A stretch of 64,000 bases of DNA from Alphaproteobacteria bacterium (GCA_004213885.1 SGYL01000001.1:124001-188000); one strand, 5' to 3'; counted from the first letter of the stretch, positions 42,901 to 53,700 are shown. Program-made: numbers and translations. The notes: generated from the letters alone by a model not told the origin.

Positions 42901-45739
42901 TTTACTTCGTATAGATTCTGATGATGGAGAAGTAAGGTTAATAACTTCAGCAGATTTTGAAACAAAATCATCTTATACTTTTGAAGTGATAGCATCAGAT
43001 GGTGAATTATCGAGTTCACAGACAGTTATAGTCAACATAAATAACCTTCAAGAAACTCCAACAATAACAAGTTCTCAAATATCAACCGTTAATGAGAATG
43101 TAGCTATTGGTTCAGTCGTTCACAATGTTCAAGCAACTGATCCTGAAGGAGTATCAGTAATCTATTCACTTGGAGTTAGTGGAGATTCAAATTTGTTCAA
43201 TATAGATGCTAGTTCTGGTGAAGTAATATTTCTAAGGTCTCCAGATTTTGAAACAAAATCTTCTTATACTTTTGAAGTGATAGCATCAGATGGTGAATTA
43301 TCGAGTTCACAGTCTGTGACTTTAAATGTTGTAGATGAGTTTGATGGTAGAATTTTTGATCAAACGGATAACTACTACGAAATCAATGTTAACCAAACCT
43401 CGACTGTTTATGGGCTATATGACGGTAATGATGGTTACGACCAGATAAATTTTGTTGTAGATAATGGTGAGACAAACGGTACAAGGGTAGATTTTACAGC
43501 AGGCATTCAAAGTGAATTAAATTCAGCATTTGTTTCATCATATGGAGTAGATGCAGGATCAGTAGGTTTTGAGATTAATGACTTTGAGAAATTATCTTTA
43601 ACTGATGAAACTGATTATATGATTATCACCGATGCAGTGGGCATTAATCTAACAGACCAATTTAATACAGAATATTTTACAACTTCTCAATCAGTTTTAA
43701 CCATAGATCCAGGCGAGGCTGGTACTGGTACAGATCGCTTAGATGTCGATAAAGATAGTCAAATCCATTTATCCTATGAGTCATTAAATTCAACTACTGG
43801 AATTAATGTAAATGTATCAGAAGCCACGGCAACAGTGACAGGTGTTGATGTTAACACTTTTGTAGATGGGTTAATTGGTACAGGCCAAGTTATTGACCGT
43901 TTAACAACTACGAATTTATCTGACACAGTTGCGAACAATTCTTCTTTAGGGATGGTTGTTGATTTAGGTGGATCTATTAATGCAGAGGCTGACAGATTTA
44001 CTGGCTCCATCGATCCTGATGCAATTGATGTTTTAGATGCCAGAGAAGCTTATAATTTAGACTTTAGTTCCGCTTCCGATACAGTTAATTACGATGTTCG
44101 AGTTTTAGGAACTAATCAGTCTAACGAGCAGAAGTTAAAAGCAGAGCTTAAACTGATCGATATGATTATGGTTCGTGACGTTGCTGCTTATGGCATAACA
44201 GATGTTGATTTTTATGTTGATCTATCTGACATCTACGGCACACAGCAGATACAAGGTCTTGGCGCAGGATCAAGTGACACGTATGGAGAAGGTTATGATG
44301 TTCAGACTAGTGCAAAGGTAAGTGTCTTTGGCGATGAGAATGATCTTCGTGTTTACTATGATGGAAGACATACAGACTTTGTTGATACAGGCGATATTAT
44401 CGACACGACATTGCAGGGTCAATGGTCGATGGTTGATGGTGCTGTATCGAATGGTGCAGATTGGGAGCAGCAAGTTGCTGACAGTAATCCAACAGGTGGT
44501 GAAGGATCATTCTTCATTGTTGTGGGCGGTAAAAAGATAGCTGTTACGCATGTTGATGGTGAGTGGGTTGCTGATAACACTTCTTTAAGTATAGCCCAGA
44601 ATGTGACATCAGATACTCTTACGAAGAACTTAGGTGCAATGAGTGAACAGCAATTTATCGCCTCTATTGCTGATCGATATGGTTTACCTGATTTAACGGA
44701 CCCATATGATTATTCATTTACTAATGCAATTTACCTGAACGGAACTGAACAACAAATCAATGATGTATTAGGAAGCACAGATGGTTCACTAACTTCTGAA
44801 AAGTCATTTAACTTTGGCTTTTATACAAAGGTTAATATTGGTGATGCAGTAGTTAATCTTAAGATCAGCCAAAGTGAAACTAATCCCCAGCAATTTAATT
44901 TGAACTGGGATGATGTAGACCTCATTGTTGAAACATTTTACAACCGTGTTGAAACTGTTGGCGAAGGTGTAAGTGCAGGTGGCGCGGCTGCAAACTTTGT
45001 TAAAGTTGATAATGCCAATGACATTGCCATGGGTAATGGTGGTAATGATACTTATGTTATTGGAAGCAATGATGTAGGAAAAGTTGCTGGTGGTACAGCC
45101 CTTGAGTATGGTGATGTATCAAGTACAGGAGGCTTACTTAACTCAGAAAGTGACTCAGTTAACTTTGCAGATATTGAGAGTATCACAGAATTAGACTTTG
45201 TAAGAGGTAAAGACAGAAACGAGCGTGCCGATAGTTCATTATTCATTAGTGAAGATGGAGGAAGTGATGCGACCGTTCTCTTTGATAACTTTAACCCCTA
45301 CTTAGACTTTAGACGCATTGAGTACTTAACCATTGATGATGCGGGTAATAACAATGAGATCTTTGAGATATCTGTGGATGGCAATGGTGGTACAGATGGA
45401 ACAGGAAAAGACCTTGCTTGGAATAATGAGATAGTTGTTGCGAATAATCAAGGTGACACGATTTATGCTGATGGTGGAACAGACGTACTTGTAGGTGGTC
45501 AAGGTGCTGATACATTTGATTTAAGTAATGTATTAGACGGATCAACAGTTTATATTGAGAATTTTACAGCTAATGACAATGCAATATTGAAAGAAGGATC
45601 AAGCACATCATCAAATACAAACACAAGTGATGGTGTAATTTATGTCAGTGCTAATAATGGAGCTGAAAGTTATTACATCTATACAGATGCAGATGATGAA
45701 CAACTTGTTCTGGATAATATGACGCTTGCAGGTGGTTAA
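39992..45739 (+). CDS. Large secreted M10 metalloprotease-adhesin with cadherin repeats (type I secretion-like)
   Basis: A 1,915-residue extracellular protein without a signal peptide. In order it has a PPC-like beta domain (about 20-150), two Ig-like repeats built around VGENVSADLLIMDADGYN and VGEIVTGELSINDADGFD (about 160-350), and a serralysin-type M10 peptidase with zinc motif HELGHSLGMAH at 540-550 and Met-turn Met579 (VMSYDQT). Two cadherin domains (about 925-1110) follow. A C-terminal region (about 1115-1915) ends in the RTX-like GGTDVLVGGQGADTFDL and an acidic tail. That region is shared with the protein at 47445 and probably holds the secretion signal. No T1SS transporter genes are in view. 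A CRP site lies upstream. Confidence 0.85.
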   Translation: MSYWLTTIDERYGGYDTQNPINYYDAPSYINDIYVLASNSYGYGYLGANAYAVPSNDTDVYSLGLLYPGTYVVDVDEYRWDFTDYSSFGFVSEFSVTDSLGIIKGSSYSSFNDITFNVTSTDFYYVHLTTSPLSSGVQYSVLYSPILSNSPAIGSSPIIYEDLSDGLYRVGENVSADLLIMDADGYNVDNIITTWYLQKNGEVLSIGTGSQLEIPSGAEGGQIGFDVMFFDYSGNLEYLGPYFSSSNVASEMTNNIAEGINPVITQSLIDGKYSVGEIVTGELSINDADGFDMSNVVTTWFLDKDGIQTTLGVSDQLIIPENAEGGIIGFSKSFTDAQGNNETLGPYYSSTQVTSEIQITKTNIQLSDYSNDYDVQVLLESDPFQYKWGGNLGTASNLTYSFSNHNTFVLDQSYTNSINTYTSLLDSGYTAESIFSDPNYQFKNFTDTSKDIIRDAFDKWTNGTGVEFVEIDETTGNYGDIRLFVQDFSAWSSIDSIYDSSAGFSYMPGIDTEYDALDGDVFLDETYINDQNFLSHLIMHELGHSLGMAHPHDGYLAITGDNSSIYNDPSDIKEYQTVMSYDQTYKLSDGLMPLDIKAAEYLYGGNTNANLDDNNYLYNQSDLIFRDSIIDRGGDDTLDFSALSQGAYINLSPDSWSSMQFSGDQSQWLSEENWVYEKGDIYISENTIIENIIGTNSVDIIYDNDSVNNINAGLGSDIIYHHGNADFIDGGDAIDTLHLVNKSFSDITGISINNESHIIHFNDYDINVANIENIYDNNASSRVFSELASEYLNTIPSFTPNDTTDTINGVEYFTFPDTLALGSVIGIVSSVDNENDPVFYTITGGNDQQYFEIETINNENGYLGLIKTKSDNPINYDVLKSLNGIISPDHNDTMYVPFEIEISVSDYIGSTSQLFNAALFQSNTPPIITSPLNISFDENLPINTVVYDAEATDANNDNITYSLGTGGDSNLLRIDSDDGEVRLITSADFETKSSYTFEVIASDGELSSSQTVIVNINNLQETPTITSSQISTVNENVAIGSVVHNVQATDPEGVSVIYSLGVSGDSNLFNIDASSGEVIFLRSPDFETKSSYTFEVIASDGELSSSQSVTLNVVDEFDGRIFDQTDNYYEINVNQTSTVYGLYDGNDGYDQINFVVDNGETNGTRVDFTAGIQSELNSAFVSSYGVDAGSVGFEINDFEKLSLTDETDYMIITDAVGINLTDQFNTEYFTTSQSVLTIDPGEAGTGTDRLDVDKDSQIHLSYESLNSTTGINVNVSEATATVTGVDVNTFVDGLIGTGQVIDRLTTTNLSDTVANNSSLGMVVDLGGSINAEADRFTGSIDPDAIDVLDAREAYNLDFSSASDTVNYDVRVLGTNQSNEQKLKAELKLIDMIMVRDVAAYGITDVDFYVDLSDIYGTQQIQGLGAGSSDTYGEGYDVQTSAKVSVFGDENDLRVYYDGRHTDFVDTGDIIDTTLQGQWSMVDGAVSNGADWEQQVADSNPTGGEGSFFIVVGGKKIAVTHVDGEWVADNTSLSIAQNVTSDTLTKNLGAMSEQQFIASIADRYGLPDLTDPYDYSFTNAIYLNGTEQQINDVLGSTDGSLTSEKSFNFGFYTKVNIGDAVVNLKISQSETNPQQFNLNWDDVDLIVETFYNRVETVGEGVSAGGAAANFVKVDNANDIAMGNGGNDTYVIGSNDVGKVAGGTALEYGDVSSTGGLLNSESDSVNFADIESITELDFVRGKDRNERADSSLFISEDGGSDATVLFDNFNPYLDFRRIEYLTIDDAGNNNEIFEISVDGNGGTDGTGKDLAWNNEIVVANNQGDTIYADGGTDVLVGGQGADTFDLSNVLDGSTVYIENFTANDNAILKEGSSTSSNTNTSDGVIYVSANNGAESYYIYTDADDEQLVLDNMTLAGG
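42951..43021 (+). repeat. 71-bp direct repeat, copy 1 (cadherin domain end)
   Basis: This 71-bp stretch encodes DFETKSSYTFEVIASDGELS and recurs at 43242-43312 with a single visible base difference (an A/T change after AAATC). The two copies lie 291 bp (97 codons) apart, one cadherin unit. The surrounding parts of the two domains differ much more. Confidence 0.9.
43242..43312 (+). repeat. 71-bp direct repeat, copy 2 (cadherin domain end)
   Basis: Second copy of the repeat at 42951. Near-identity at the nucleotide level, third positions included, points to recent duplication or gene conversion between neighbouring cadherin units. Confidence 0.9.
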
Positions 45740-45742
45740 TTC

Positions 45743-47232
45743 TTAAAACTCTTTTCCTATACCAATGTTAAAGTTTGATTCATTAATAATTAAATTAGTA
45801 CCAAAAGGTTTTCCATTATAATGAGATAAACTTTGTTCAGTAAAAATATAATTATTCGATCCAAAAAATTTTCTTAGGCCAATTCCTAGGGTAATTCCAC
45901 CAATATAAAAATCATTTGATTTATTTTTAATTTTTGTTCTTCCTTTAGATGTTGATTCAGTTGCGTAATCTAAATTTGCATGACCTAATTTTAATCCTGT
46001 AAAAAAATAGTTTTTAAAATTGTTATATTTTTTTCTCATAAAAATTCTATCTATCTCTAGTGATTTAATTTTCATTGAGCCATATGCAGAGGTTAAATAA
46101 TCATTGGTCGTTGAGAATATTTTTTCAATTTCTTCAAGGGCAAAGTCAGAATATTTTGTTCCTTCTTTGTAACTTAATACCCATCCTCTTTTAGAAATAT
46201 TCCCAAGACTTGCTGATATTCCATATTCTTCACCTTCAAGAGGTAAAATATTTTTAAAAATTAACTCACCGTCATAATCATTTTCTGAAACGTCGGACAC
46301 ACCTTTGGGTGTTGCAATATTGGTTTGTTTGTAAAACTGAACAAATTTATGCTTTTTATCATTAAAATCTGACTTTTTATTTTCTTGGTTGAAAGGAGAT
46401 GGATTTAGATCATATGTGATGCCTATATTAAAACCTGATGAAAGACTTGATAAACCTGTGTTGGTTTTTTTAGTAGTAGAAAATTTCTATAGGCTTTTGT
46501 ATTCAATGATAAATTATTAGTAATTTTAAATTTATCTTTTAATTCAACACCTAATTCGTACTGTTTTTGTGTTAGTGATATATCTTCATCGTGTGTGATC
46601 CAATCAATTTTCAAATCATTTTTATAAGATATTTTTTGAACAATAGAATTAATTTTTAAAGAAATATATGACTTTAAATCATCCTCAGAAGTTTGCCATT
46701 TTTTTCCCAATGAAATCAGATCCTTTTTAATTTTGATTGATGTTTCTAATTTTAAATTGTCAAAAGGTGCTGCAGGCAATCCTTTGAATTTCCCATTTAA
46801 ATAGCCAGATAATTCAAGGTTCCCAATTTCAATTGTATAGGGTTTATTATTGTAAGTTACACCAATGCTAAAAGTTTCACCTTTCCCAGAAACAGAAGTA
46901 TTTCCTCTAAGTGTTGATATAATTAACTTATTTGTTTTAGAATTTTTAGGCCCTTGAATTATGTTGTGTTCATATGATTTATTGATTGAAATATCAGTTA
47001 TTTTAAAAAAATTATTTGATGTGGACTGTTTTCTCAAAAATTGATTTGATTTTTTTTGATTTTGTTCATTTACAATATTTTTTTTATTTTTAATTTCTGA
47101 GGTATTATTTGAAATAACCTTGTTATTAGTTTCAAACTGCCAAATAACTTCTGCATTAGATTGATATGTTAATATGAAAGGAAATAAAATATAAAAAAAT
47201 GAATTAATTTTAATCATTTTTTTTTTTATCAT
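45743..47232 (-). pseudogene. Outer-membrane protein gene split by a frameshift
   Basis: Two adjacent frames, 46423-47232 and a downstream part to 45743, read as one ~496-residue exported protein if one T is restored in the TTTT run at 46480-46483 (minus strand). After the break the first frame becomes an unlikely tail (LLLKKPTQVYQVFHQ), while the corrected frame reads RNFSTTKKTNTGLSSLSSGF and runs on without a stop. The N-terminus has a signal peptide (INSFFYILFPFILTYQSNA). Alternating polar/hydrophobic strands and a C-terminal Phe (NFNIGIGKEF) fit an outer-membrane beta-barrel. Neighbours on both sides are large surface proteins. A true mutation, phase variation or a base-calling error would all give this picture. 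Confidence 0.7.
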
Positions 47233-47354
47233 TATTCCATTATACTATATAATATAGAATAATATTATAGAATATTATAGATCTTTATAAATAATTATCT
47301 GACAAATCTAAACAAAAGAATATAATTAAATTTTAAACATTTTTTTCTTTTAAA

Positions 47355-47370
47355 TGTGATTTGAATCACT
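47355..47370. promoter_or_regulatory. CRP-type binding site upstream of the second adhesin
   Basis: TGTGATTTGAATCACT, again TGTGA-N6-TCAC. Its centre is 30.5 bp before TATTAT at 47393-47398, the same geometry as at 39943, predicting a start near 47404 and a 40-base leader with AGGTG as ribosome site. It lies in the 212-base gap between divergent genes and could also serve the minus-strand outer-membrane gene. The rest of the gap is AT-rich with no other clear element. Confidence 0.75.
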
Positions 47371-47444
47371 TTTATTTTTTTTTAAAATAGTATATTATGA
47401 AATGTTTTTATGTTTAACTTGTTAATAAACTAGGTGCATATATT

Positions 47445-50400
47445 ATGGCTGTCATTTCTGATTTTAGTGTTCAATTAGTTGACGAAGGTGATGAAGTTGA
47501 TATTTTAAATAATATTGAAAATATTCAATTTGGAACTGTAACAACTTCTCATAGCTTGAATGTTGATGAAAATATTGATGTAAATTATCTTGTTTACACT
47601 GCAATTCCTTCTGATAATCTAGTAACTCCAAACTCATACACATTATCTGGCAATGATGCATCATTGTTAAATGTTAATGAAAATGGTGAAGTTCGATTTA
47701 ATGTATCACCTGATTTTGAGGCTAAGGATAATTATAATTTTGAAATCTTAGTATCTGATGGTCTTTATAATGAAATGCAAAATATTTCAATTAATATTAA
47801 TGATATTATTGATGCAGATGGATTTAACCTTGGAAGTGGCCATAATCATATTGATTTAAATGTAACGGGATCAAATACTTTGACAGGATTGTTTGACGGT
47901 GGTGATGGATATGATAGTCTTAATTTAATTGGTAGGGCAGATCTAACCACTCAAAACTTTTCATCTGCTGGTAGTATTCCGTTTAATCCTTCAGAGAATG
48001 GAACGATAATTGAATTGAATTCTTCCGATGTAACTGGTGTTAATGCTGGATTATATCATATTTTCACACCTGATTGGATTACTAATAATTATAATAATCA
48101 TAATCTTAATTCACAACCAAGTCACACTGATGTAATTATACTGAAACCAGTGACTTTGGACTTATCAACAACAAGTGATTTAACTGATTATACCCCTTTA
48201 GGTGTATCTACAATATTATTATCTTATGATCAAAAAATAGAGTTGGCAACAGGCAATGGTTCTAGTAGCGAAAACAATTTTGTAATAACCAATGCTCATT
48301 TGTCAACCGGCGGAAATTTATCCAATTATTATACTGGAATTCATATTGAAAAGAATGGAGTTCTTATAGATTTTACCGCAGGTATACAAGATGAATTAAA
48401 TTCAGCTTTTGTAACATCATTTGGTGGAGAAAATGGTGCTGTTGGTTTTGAGATTAATAATTTTGAGAAATTATCTTTAACTGATCAAGCTGATTTTGCG
48501 ATTATAACAGAGCATGTTGGATTAGGTGTACAGAATATTGATGATGCTTATTATTTTACCACTTCTCAATCAACAATGACGATAGATCCTGGTGGTTCTG
48601 GAAGTGGCGTTGATCTTTTACGTGTCAATTCAGATAGTCAAATAAAATTATCTTACTATGATTCTTTTGATTATGATTCCGGTAATGGGTCAGGTGTTGA
48701 TGTTTATTTGGATGATACCAGTGTATCAGTTAGTGGTAATACTATTAGTACTGAGATATTAAAAACAGGAGGAACAGGGTTAATAGTTGACAGTTTAGAA
48801 ACTACAGGAACATCAGATTATGTTGATAATTATGATAGTTCATTGGGTGTTGTTGTAGATCTAGGTGGTTCATATGATGACGCTGATACTTTTGTAGGAT
48901 CAAATAATGCTGCAGCGATAGATGTTTTGGATGCAAGATATGCTAATCAATTAGAATTTGAAAAATTATCTTCTAGCATAAAAGTAACAGGCGATAACGA
49001 ATTAAATAATTCTTCAATTGTAAATGCAGAACTGTCTGACGTAGAAATTATTATGGTTCGTGATCAAGAGTTAACAGGTCTTTCTGGTACTGATCATGAT
49101 CAAATATCAGATGAATTTAGTACAGCCGATGTTGATTTCTATGTTGATTTGAGCGATGTGTATGGTCAACAACAAATAAATGGTTTAGGTGAAGGAACAG
49201 TTGATACCTATGGAGAAGGTTATGATGTTCAGACCAGTGCACAAGTGAATGTTTTTGGTGATAAAGAAAATGTTCGTGTTTATTATGATGGAAAGCACTC
49301 TGACTTTAAAGATACTGGTGATGTAATTGATACAAGTATTGAAGGCAAATGGAAAATGATTAATGGTGACACGTCTAATGGCTCTACTTGGGCTGATGAA
49401 GTGGCAGCAAGCAATCCTAATGGAGGGGAAGGTTCTTTCTTTATTGTTGTTAATGGTAAGAAGATAGCCGTTAAACATGCAGATGGTGAATGGAAAGCTG
49501 ACAACTCATCCTTAAGCATTGCTCAAAATGTGTCATCAGAAACAATTGCAAAGAACTTAGGTGTAATGAGTGAACAACAATTTATTGCTTCTATAGCTGA
49601 TCGTTATGGTCTTCCTGAGTTGAGTGATCTAATGGATTACTCATATTCAAATGCAATATATTTGAATGCAACCGAACAACAAATCAATGAAGTTCTAGGT
49701 AGTGATGGTTCTTTAACTTCAGAAAAAGCATTTAATTTTGGTTTTTATACGAAGGTTAATATTGGTGATGCAGTAGTTAATCTTAAGATCAGTCAGAGTG
49801 ATGCTGATCCACAGCAATTTAATTTGAACTGGGATGATGTTGATCTCATGGTAGAGAGTTTTTACAACCGTGTTGAAACAGTTGGCGAAGGCGTAAGTGC
49901 AGGTGGTAAGGCTGCTAACTTTGTTAAAGTTGATAATGCTAAGGACATTGCCATGGGTAATGGTGGTGATGACACTTATGTTATTGGAAGCAATAATGCT
50001 GGTGGAAAGGTTGCTGGTGGTACAGCCCTTGAATATGGCGATGTATCAAGTACAGGTGGCTTACTGAACTCAGAAGGTGACTCAGTTAACTTTGCTGGCA
50101 TTGATAGTATCACTGAACTTGACTTTGTAAGAGGTAAAGACAGAAACGAGCGTGCCGATAGTTCACTATTTATCAGTGAAAAGAATGGAAGTGATGCAAC
50201 AGTTCTCTTTGACAATTATAATGAATATTTAGATTTTAGACGTATTGAGTTTTTAACTATTGATGATGCAGGTAATAATAATGAGATCTTTGAGATATCT
50301 GTTGATGGCAATGGTGGTACAGATGACACTGGAAAAGACCTTGCATGGGATAACGAAATAGTTATCGCGGATAATCAAGGTGATACCATTTATGCTGATG

Positions 50401-50678
50401 GTGGGACAGACATTCTTGTAGGTGGTCAAGGCGATGATACATTTGATTTAAGAAATGTACTCGATGGCACAGTTGCTGATACATCTTCTTCTCATGTTTA
50501 TATAAAAAATATATCTGGAAGTGATAATATAATTACAAATGCTGGTGACGATTTCTCAGGTAACACTGACTTAACAGACGGTGTTATCGATGTTCAAACA
50601 TCTAGTGGTGGGGTTTATCATTTGTATACAGATGACGAAGATACATTAATGAATTATCTTGAAGCACAAAGTCTTTAA
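47445..50678 (+). CDS. Second type I secretion-like adhesin sharing the C-terminal module
   Basis: A 1,077-residue protein without a signal peptide. One cadherin-like domain (about 25-120, LNVDENIDVNYLVYTA through FEAKDNYNFEILVSDG) leads into a region of about 950 residues homologous to 1115-1915 of the protein at 39992. It has an extra insert near residues 165-305. Shared landmarks include VDFTAGIQ-ELNSAFV, IGDAVVNLKISQS, DFVRGKDRNERADSSLF and the RTX-like GGTDILVGGQGDDTFDL near the end. It lacks the protease domain. Probably secreted by the same exporter and CRP-regulated like its relative; function as adhesin or matrix protein is inferred. Confidence 0.82.
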   Translation: MAVISDFSVQLVDEGDEVDILNNIENIQFGTVTTSHSLNVDENIDVNYLVYTAIPSDNLVTPNSYTLSGNDASLLNVNENGEVRFNVSPDFEAKDNYNFEILVSDGLYNEMQNISININDIIDADGFNLGSGHNHIDLNVTGSNTLTGLFDGGDGYDSLNLIGRADLTTQNFSSAGSIPFNPSENGTIIELNSSDVTGVNAGLYHIFTPDWITNNYNNHNLNSQPSHTDVIILKPVTLDLSTTSDLTDYTPLGVSTILLSYDQKIELATGNGSSSENNFVITNAHLSTGGNLSNYYTGIHIEKNGVLIDFTAGIQDELNSAFVTSFGGENGAVGFEINNFEKLSLTDQADFAIITEHVGLGVQNIDDAYYFTTSQSTMTIDPGGSGSGVDLLRVNSDSQIKLSYYDSFDYDSGNGSGVDVYLDDTSVSVSGNTISTEILKTGGTGLIVDSLETTGTSDYVDNYDSSLGVVVDLGGSYDDADTFVGSNNAAAIDVLDARYANQLEFEKLSSSIKVTGDNELNNSSIVNAELSDVEIIMVRDQELTGLSGTDHDQISDEFSTADVDFYVDLSDVYGQQQINGLGEGTVDTYGEGYDVQTSAQVNVFGDKENVRVYYDGKHSDFKDTGDVIDTSIEGKWKMINGDTSNGSTWADEVAASNPNGGEGSFFIVVNGKKIAVKHADGEWKADNSSLSIAQNVSSETIAKNLGVMSEQQFIASIADRYGLPELSDLMDYSYSNAIYLNATEQQINEVLGSDGSLTSEKAFNFGFYTKVNIGDAVVNLKISQSDADPQQFNLNWDDVDLMVESFYNRVETVGEGVSAGGKAANFVKVDNAKDIAMGNGGDDTYVIGSNNAGGKVAGGTALEYGDVSSTGGLLNSEGDSVNFAGIDSITELDFVRGKDRNERADSSLFISEKNGSDATVLFDNYNEYLDFRRIEFLTIDDAGNNNEIFEISVDGNGGTDDTGKDLAWDNEIVIADNQGDTIYADGGTDILVGGQGDDTFDLRNVLDGTVADTSSSHVYIKNISGSDNIITNAGDDFSGNTDLTDGVIDVQTSSGGVYHLYTDDEDTLMNYLEAQSL

Positions 50679-50705
50679 TAACTATTTGATAATTAGTTAA
50701 TTATT

Positions 50706-50736
50706 TTGAAAAAAAGCCGTTTTATACTAATATAAT
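50706..50736 (+). promoter_or_regulatory. Sigma-70-like promoter for the FecR/cyclase pair
   Basis: TTGAAA at 50706-50711 and TATAAT at 50731-50736, spacer 19, end 24 bases before the ATG at 50760. No CRP core is present in this 81-base gap, unlike the gaps before the three giant surface genes. Confidence 0.45.
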
Positions 50737-50759
50737 TAAAGTAGTTACAATGTATTAAA

Positions 50760-53700
50760 ATGATAATAAATAAATTAAAAATATTAATAATTTTTTTTTC
50801 TTTTTTTATTACTTTTAAAAATGCATACTCCAATAATTTTGAAATTTTGAAATTTTCGGGCGATGTTCAAGTATCCTCAGACAATAAAAATTGGAAAAAA
50901 GTTGATAAACCTCAAAAATTAAATAATGGATTTTGGATTAAAACAGGAAGAGATGCCAAAATCACATTACTTTTACCTAACAGAACTCAAACTATAATTG
51001 GTAAAAATTCGACTATACAGTTGAACCACGAGAAAAAAACGTCACAAACTAAAGTTAAATTAAATATGGGTAAGATTTGGTCTAAGACAAATAAAAAACC
51101 TGTAAAAATTCAGATTAAAACACCTAATGCAGTTGCTTCGATTAGAGGAACAGAATGGGTTTTTGATGTAAGTAAAAATCAAAAATCTTCCATTGCTGTA
51201 ATGGAAGGTATTGTTGAATTAGCTAATAATTCTGGGGAAAAAAAATCTGTTGAAAAAGACCAACTAGCATTAGTTGATAAAAGTGGTAACATTAAAGTTA
51301 ATAAATTATTAAACCCTGGAGAGTATCTTCAGTTTGTATTCAGGTATGAGACTGAACCTTTTGCCTATTTTCCAAAGTCATTGTTTCAAAACGATAAACA
51401 ATATTTTGAATTTATTAATAAATTGAGAAATGTAAAATCAGATAATAAAAATTGTTCGTTATCAAATGATTTTTCTTACAAAAGTATATCTCAAAACGTT
51501 GAAAATTTTAATGTTGACTGTATTAAGACTGTAAATCCAGAAAATTTTAACAACTCAGCATTTAAAGATTGGTTGTATCTTGTTCAAGCAGAAATTAATT
51601 TCTCTCAAGGAAATGATTTACAAGGCAAGAAGTTAATTAATAAGGTTTCCAGCAAACAAGGAAAACTTTATGTGGAATCTAAATATTTGTTTTCACTGGG
51701 TGAATATAAGCAAGCAGAAAGAAAGTTAAATTTTTTAAAAGTTTTAAAACCAAAAATTTCTCGTTCTAGTGTTTATAATCTTTTAGGAACAATAAGCGAA
51801 GCAAAAGGTGATAGTAATCAAGCCTTATCTTTTTATAAATCTGCTAATAATGAAAATAAAAATTGGCGATCTCCATATTTAAGCATGGCAAAAATTCATT
51901 TGAATCTATCAAATTTTGATAAAGCACTTTACCTATTAGATCAAGCTAAAAATCTTTCGTCTAGCAACAATAACTATAATGCCGTTAAAAGTCAGTATTT
52001 TAGCTATAGAAATCAAATTGAAAGAGCAAAAAAAATTGGGCTTAATACTCTAGAAGTTGCGCCAAATAATTTAGAACTTTTAGTAGCACAAGGAATAATT
52101 GAACTTAAGGATGGTAATAGTGAAAATGCAATAGATTATTTTTCAAAAGCAACTGCAATTGAAAGAAATTATGCTAAGGCTTATTCATTTATGGCAGTTG
52201 CTCATCTTCACTCAGGTGAAATTAAACAAGCAATAACGCAGTTAGAAAGAGCTATAAAATTAGATAAATTAGATCCTTTACCACACATTATAGCATCACA
52301 AATATTTTCCTCTGAATTAGATGCTAAGTCTGCTCTTTACCATGCACAAATGGCTATTAAGAAATCAAAATCCTCAGACACTTATGCTCAATTGGCAAAT
52401 GATCAGCAGGGAGGAGCTAACATTGGGAGAAGATATCTTGAAGTTGGTCTTCCAGACTTTGCACGTAAGTCTTCATTAAAAACAAAAAATATAAAATGGG
52501 CTGGTAGCTCACTTTTTAGAGCATCAACTGCAAATAGTGATGTTGAAAAAAATTCAAATTATATCAGAGGTTTTACACTTGATAGTCAGACATTTGGCTC
52601 AAAAAGGAATGTTCCGGATGTCATTTCAAGACCAGGAGAAAATGGTTATAAAGAATATAGACTAGGTTTAGGTGAAAAAAAATCTGATTTTGGTTATAAA
52701 TTTGGGAAAAACGGAAAATTAATAGATGGTGAAGTTGAGAAAAGTTATTTATATGATGTAGGTTTTTTTGGAGTTCAAAGCGAACCTCACCATGCCCCAG
52801 ACAATGTTGATGAATCCTATTTTGCTTTGGGTTTTTTAGGTTATGGGCAAAGAACAGATTTTGATAAAAATTTTTTTATTACAGCAAATGTAATTCCTTT
52901 CCATACAAATAGTTCTTATCCTGTTGATGACATTACACTTAGAGTTGATGTAGGGCATTCAATGAGAACTGATGGTTCTGCAATGATTTATACTATTGCT
53001 ACTGAAACAGGGAATGCAGATATTGAAAGAAAAGTATCTGGAGGTTGTAGAAGTAAGGATAAAGTCAAGACCTCAGCGCTTGAATTTGGTTTTGGAAATT
53101 TGAACCAATCGTCAGCAATTGGAGAACTTTCATGGTCATTTGATACTGCTTTGAGAACAGGTGAATCTGATTATAATGTCAATGGAAGTTCTTCAACATG
53201 TAAAGATCTAACGTCATTAGTTGGAGGAAATTACCAAAATAGAGAGGAAACACTTGACAATCTTGAGTATGATTTTTTAGGTACTTTACAATCAAATAAC
53301 ATTAAAATTAACAACAATTTAGGCTTAATAAGTTACAGGGTTAGAACAGGATATTATCATCATCAATTCGACCAAAATATAATAGCAGATAATGTTTCAA
53401 GAAAAGATTTTAGATCTGATAGGCATAAATTTTTTATAAGACCTAGCATTGGATACTCCTATGAAAAAAATAAAAATTCTTTAAGTTTTGCTGCAATATC
53501 AGATTATCATCCTTTAAGACAGGCACCAATATTAGCAGATGATGTTGCTGGCATTTCCACTCATTATGAATTTATGAATCCTGGTGCTAAAATTGATCAA
53601 TTTTCTTTAAAATTTTCGCATGCGCCTGATAATAATAACCTTTTCACTTTAACTGCAGAATCATTTGAAGTAGAAAATAATCCTATTTATCTTTTATTTA

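Noticed and set aside
47233-47354. A minus-strand -10 box placing the frameshifted outer-membrane gene under the same CRP site
   Set aside because: Only loosely matching AT-rich hexamers are found at the required distance, so no specific claim is made.
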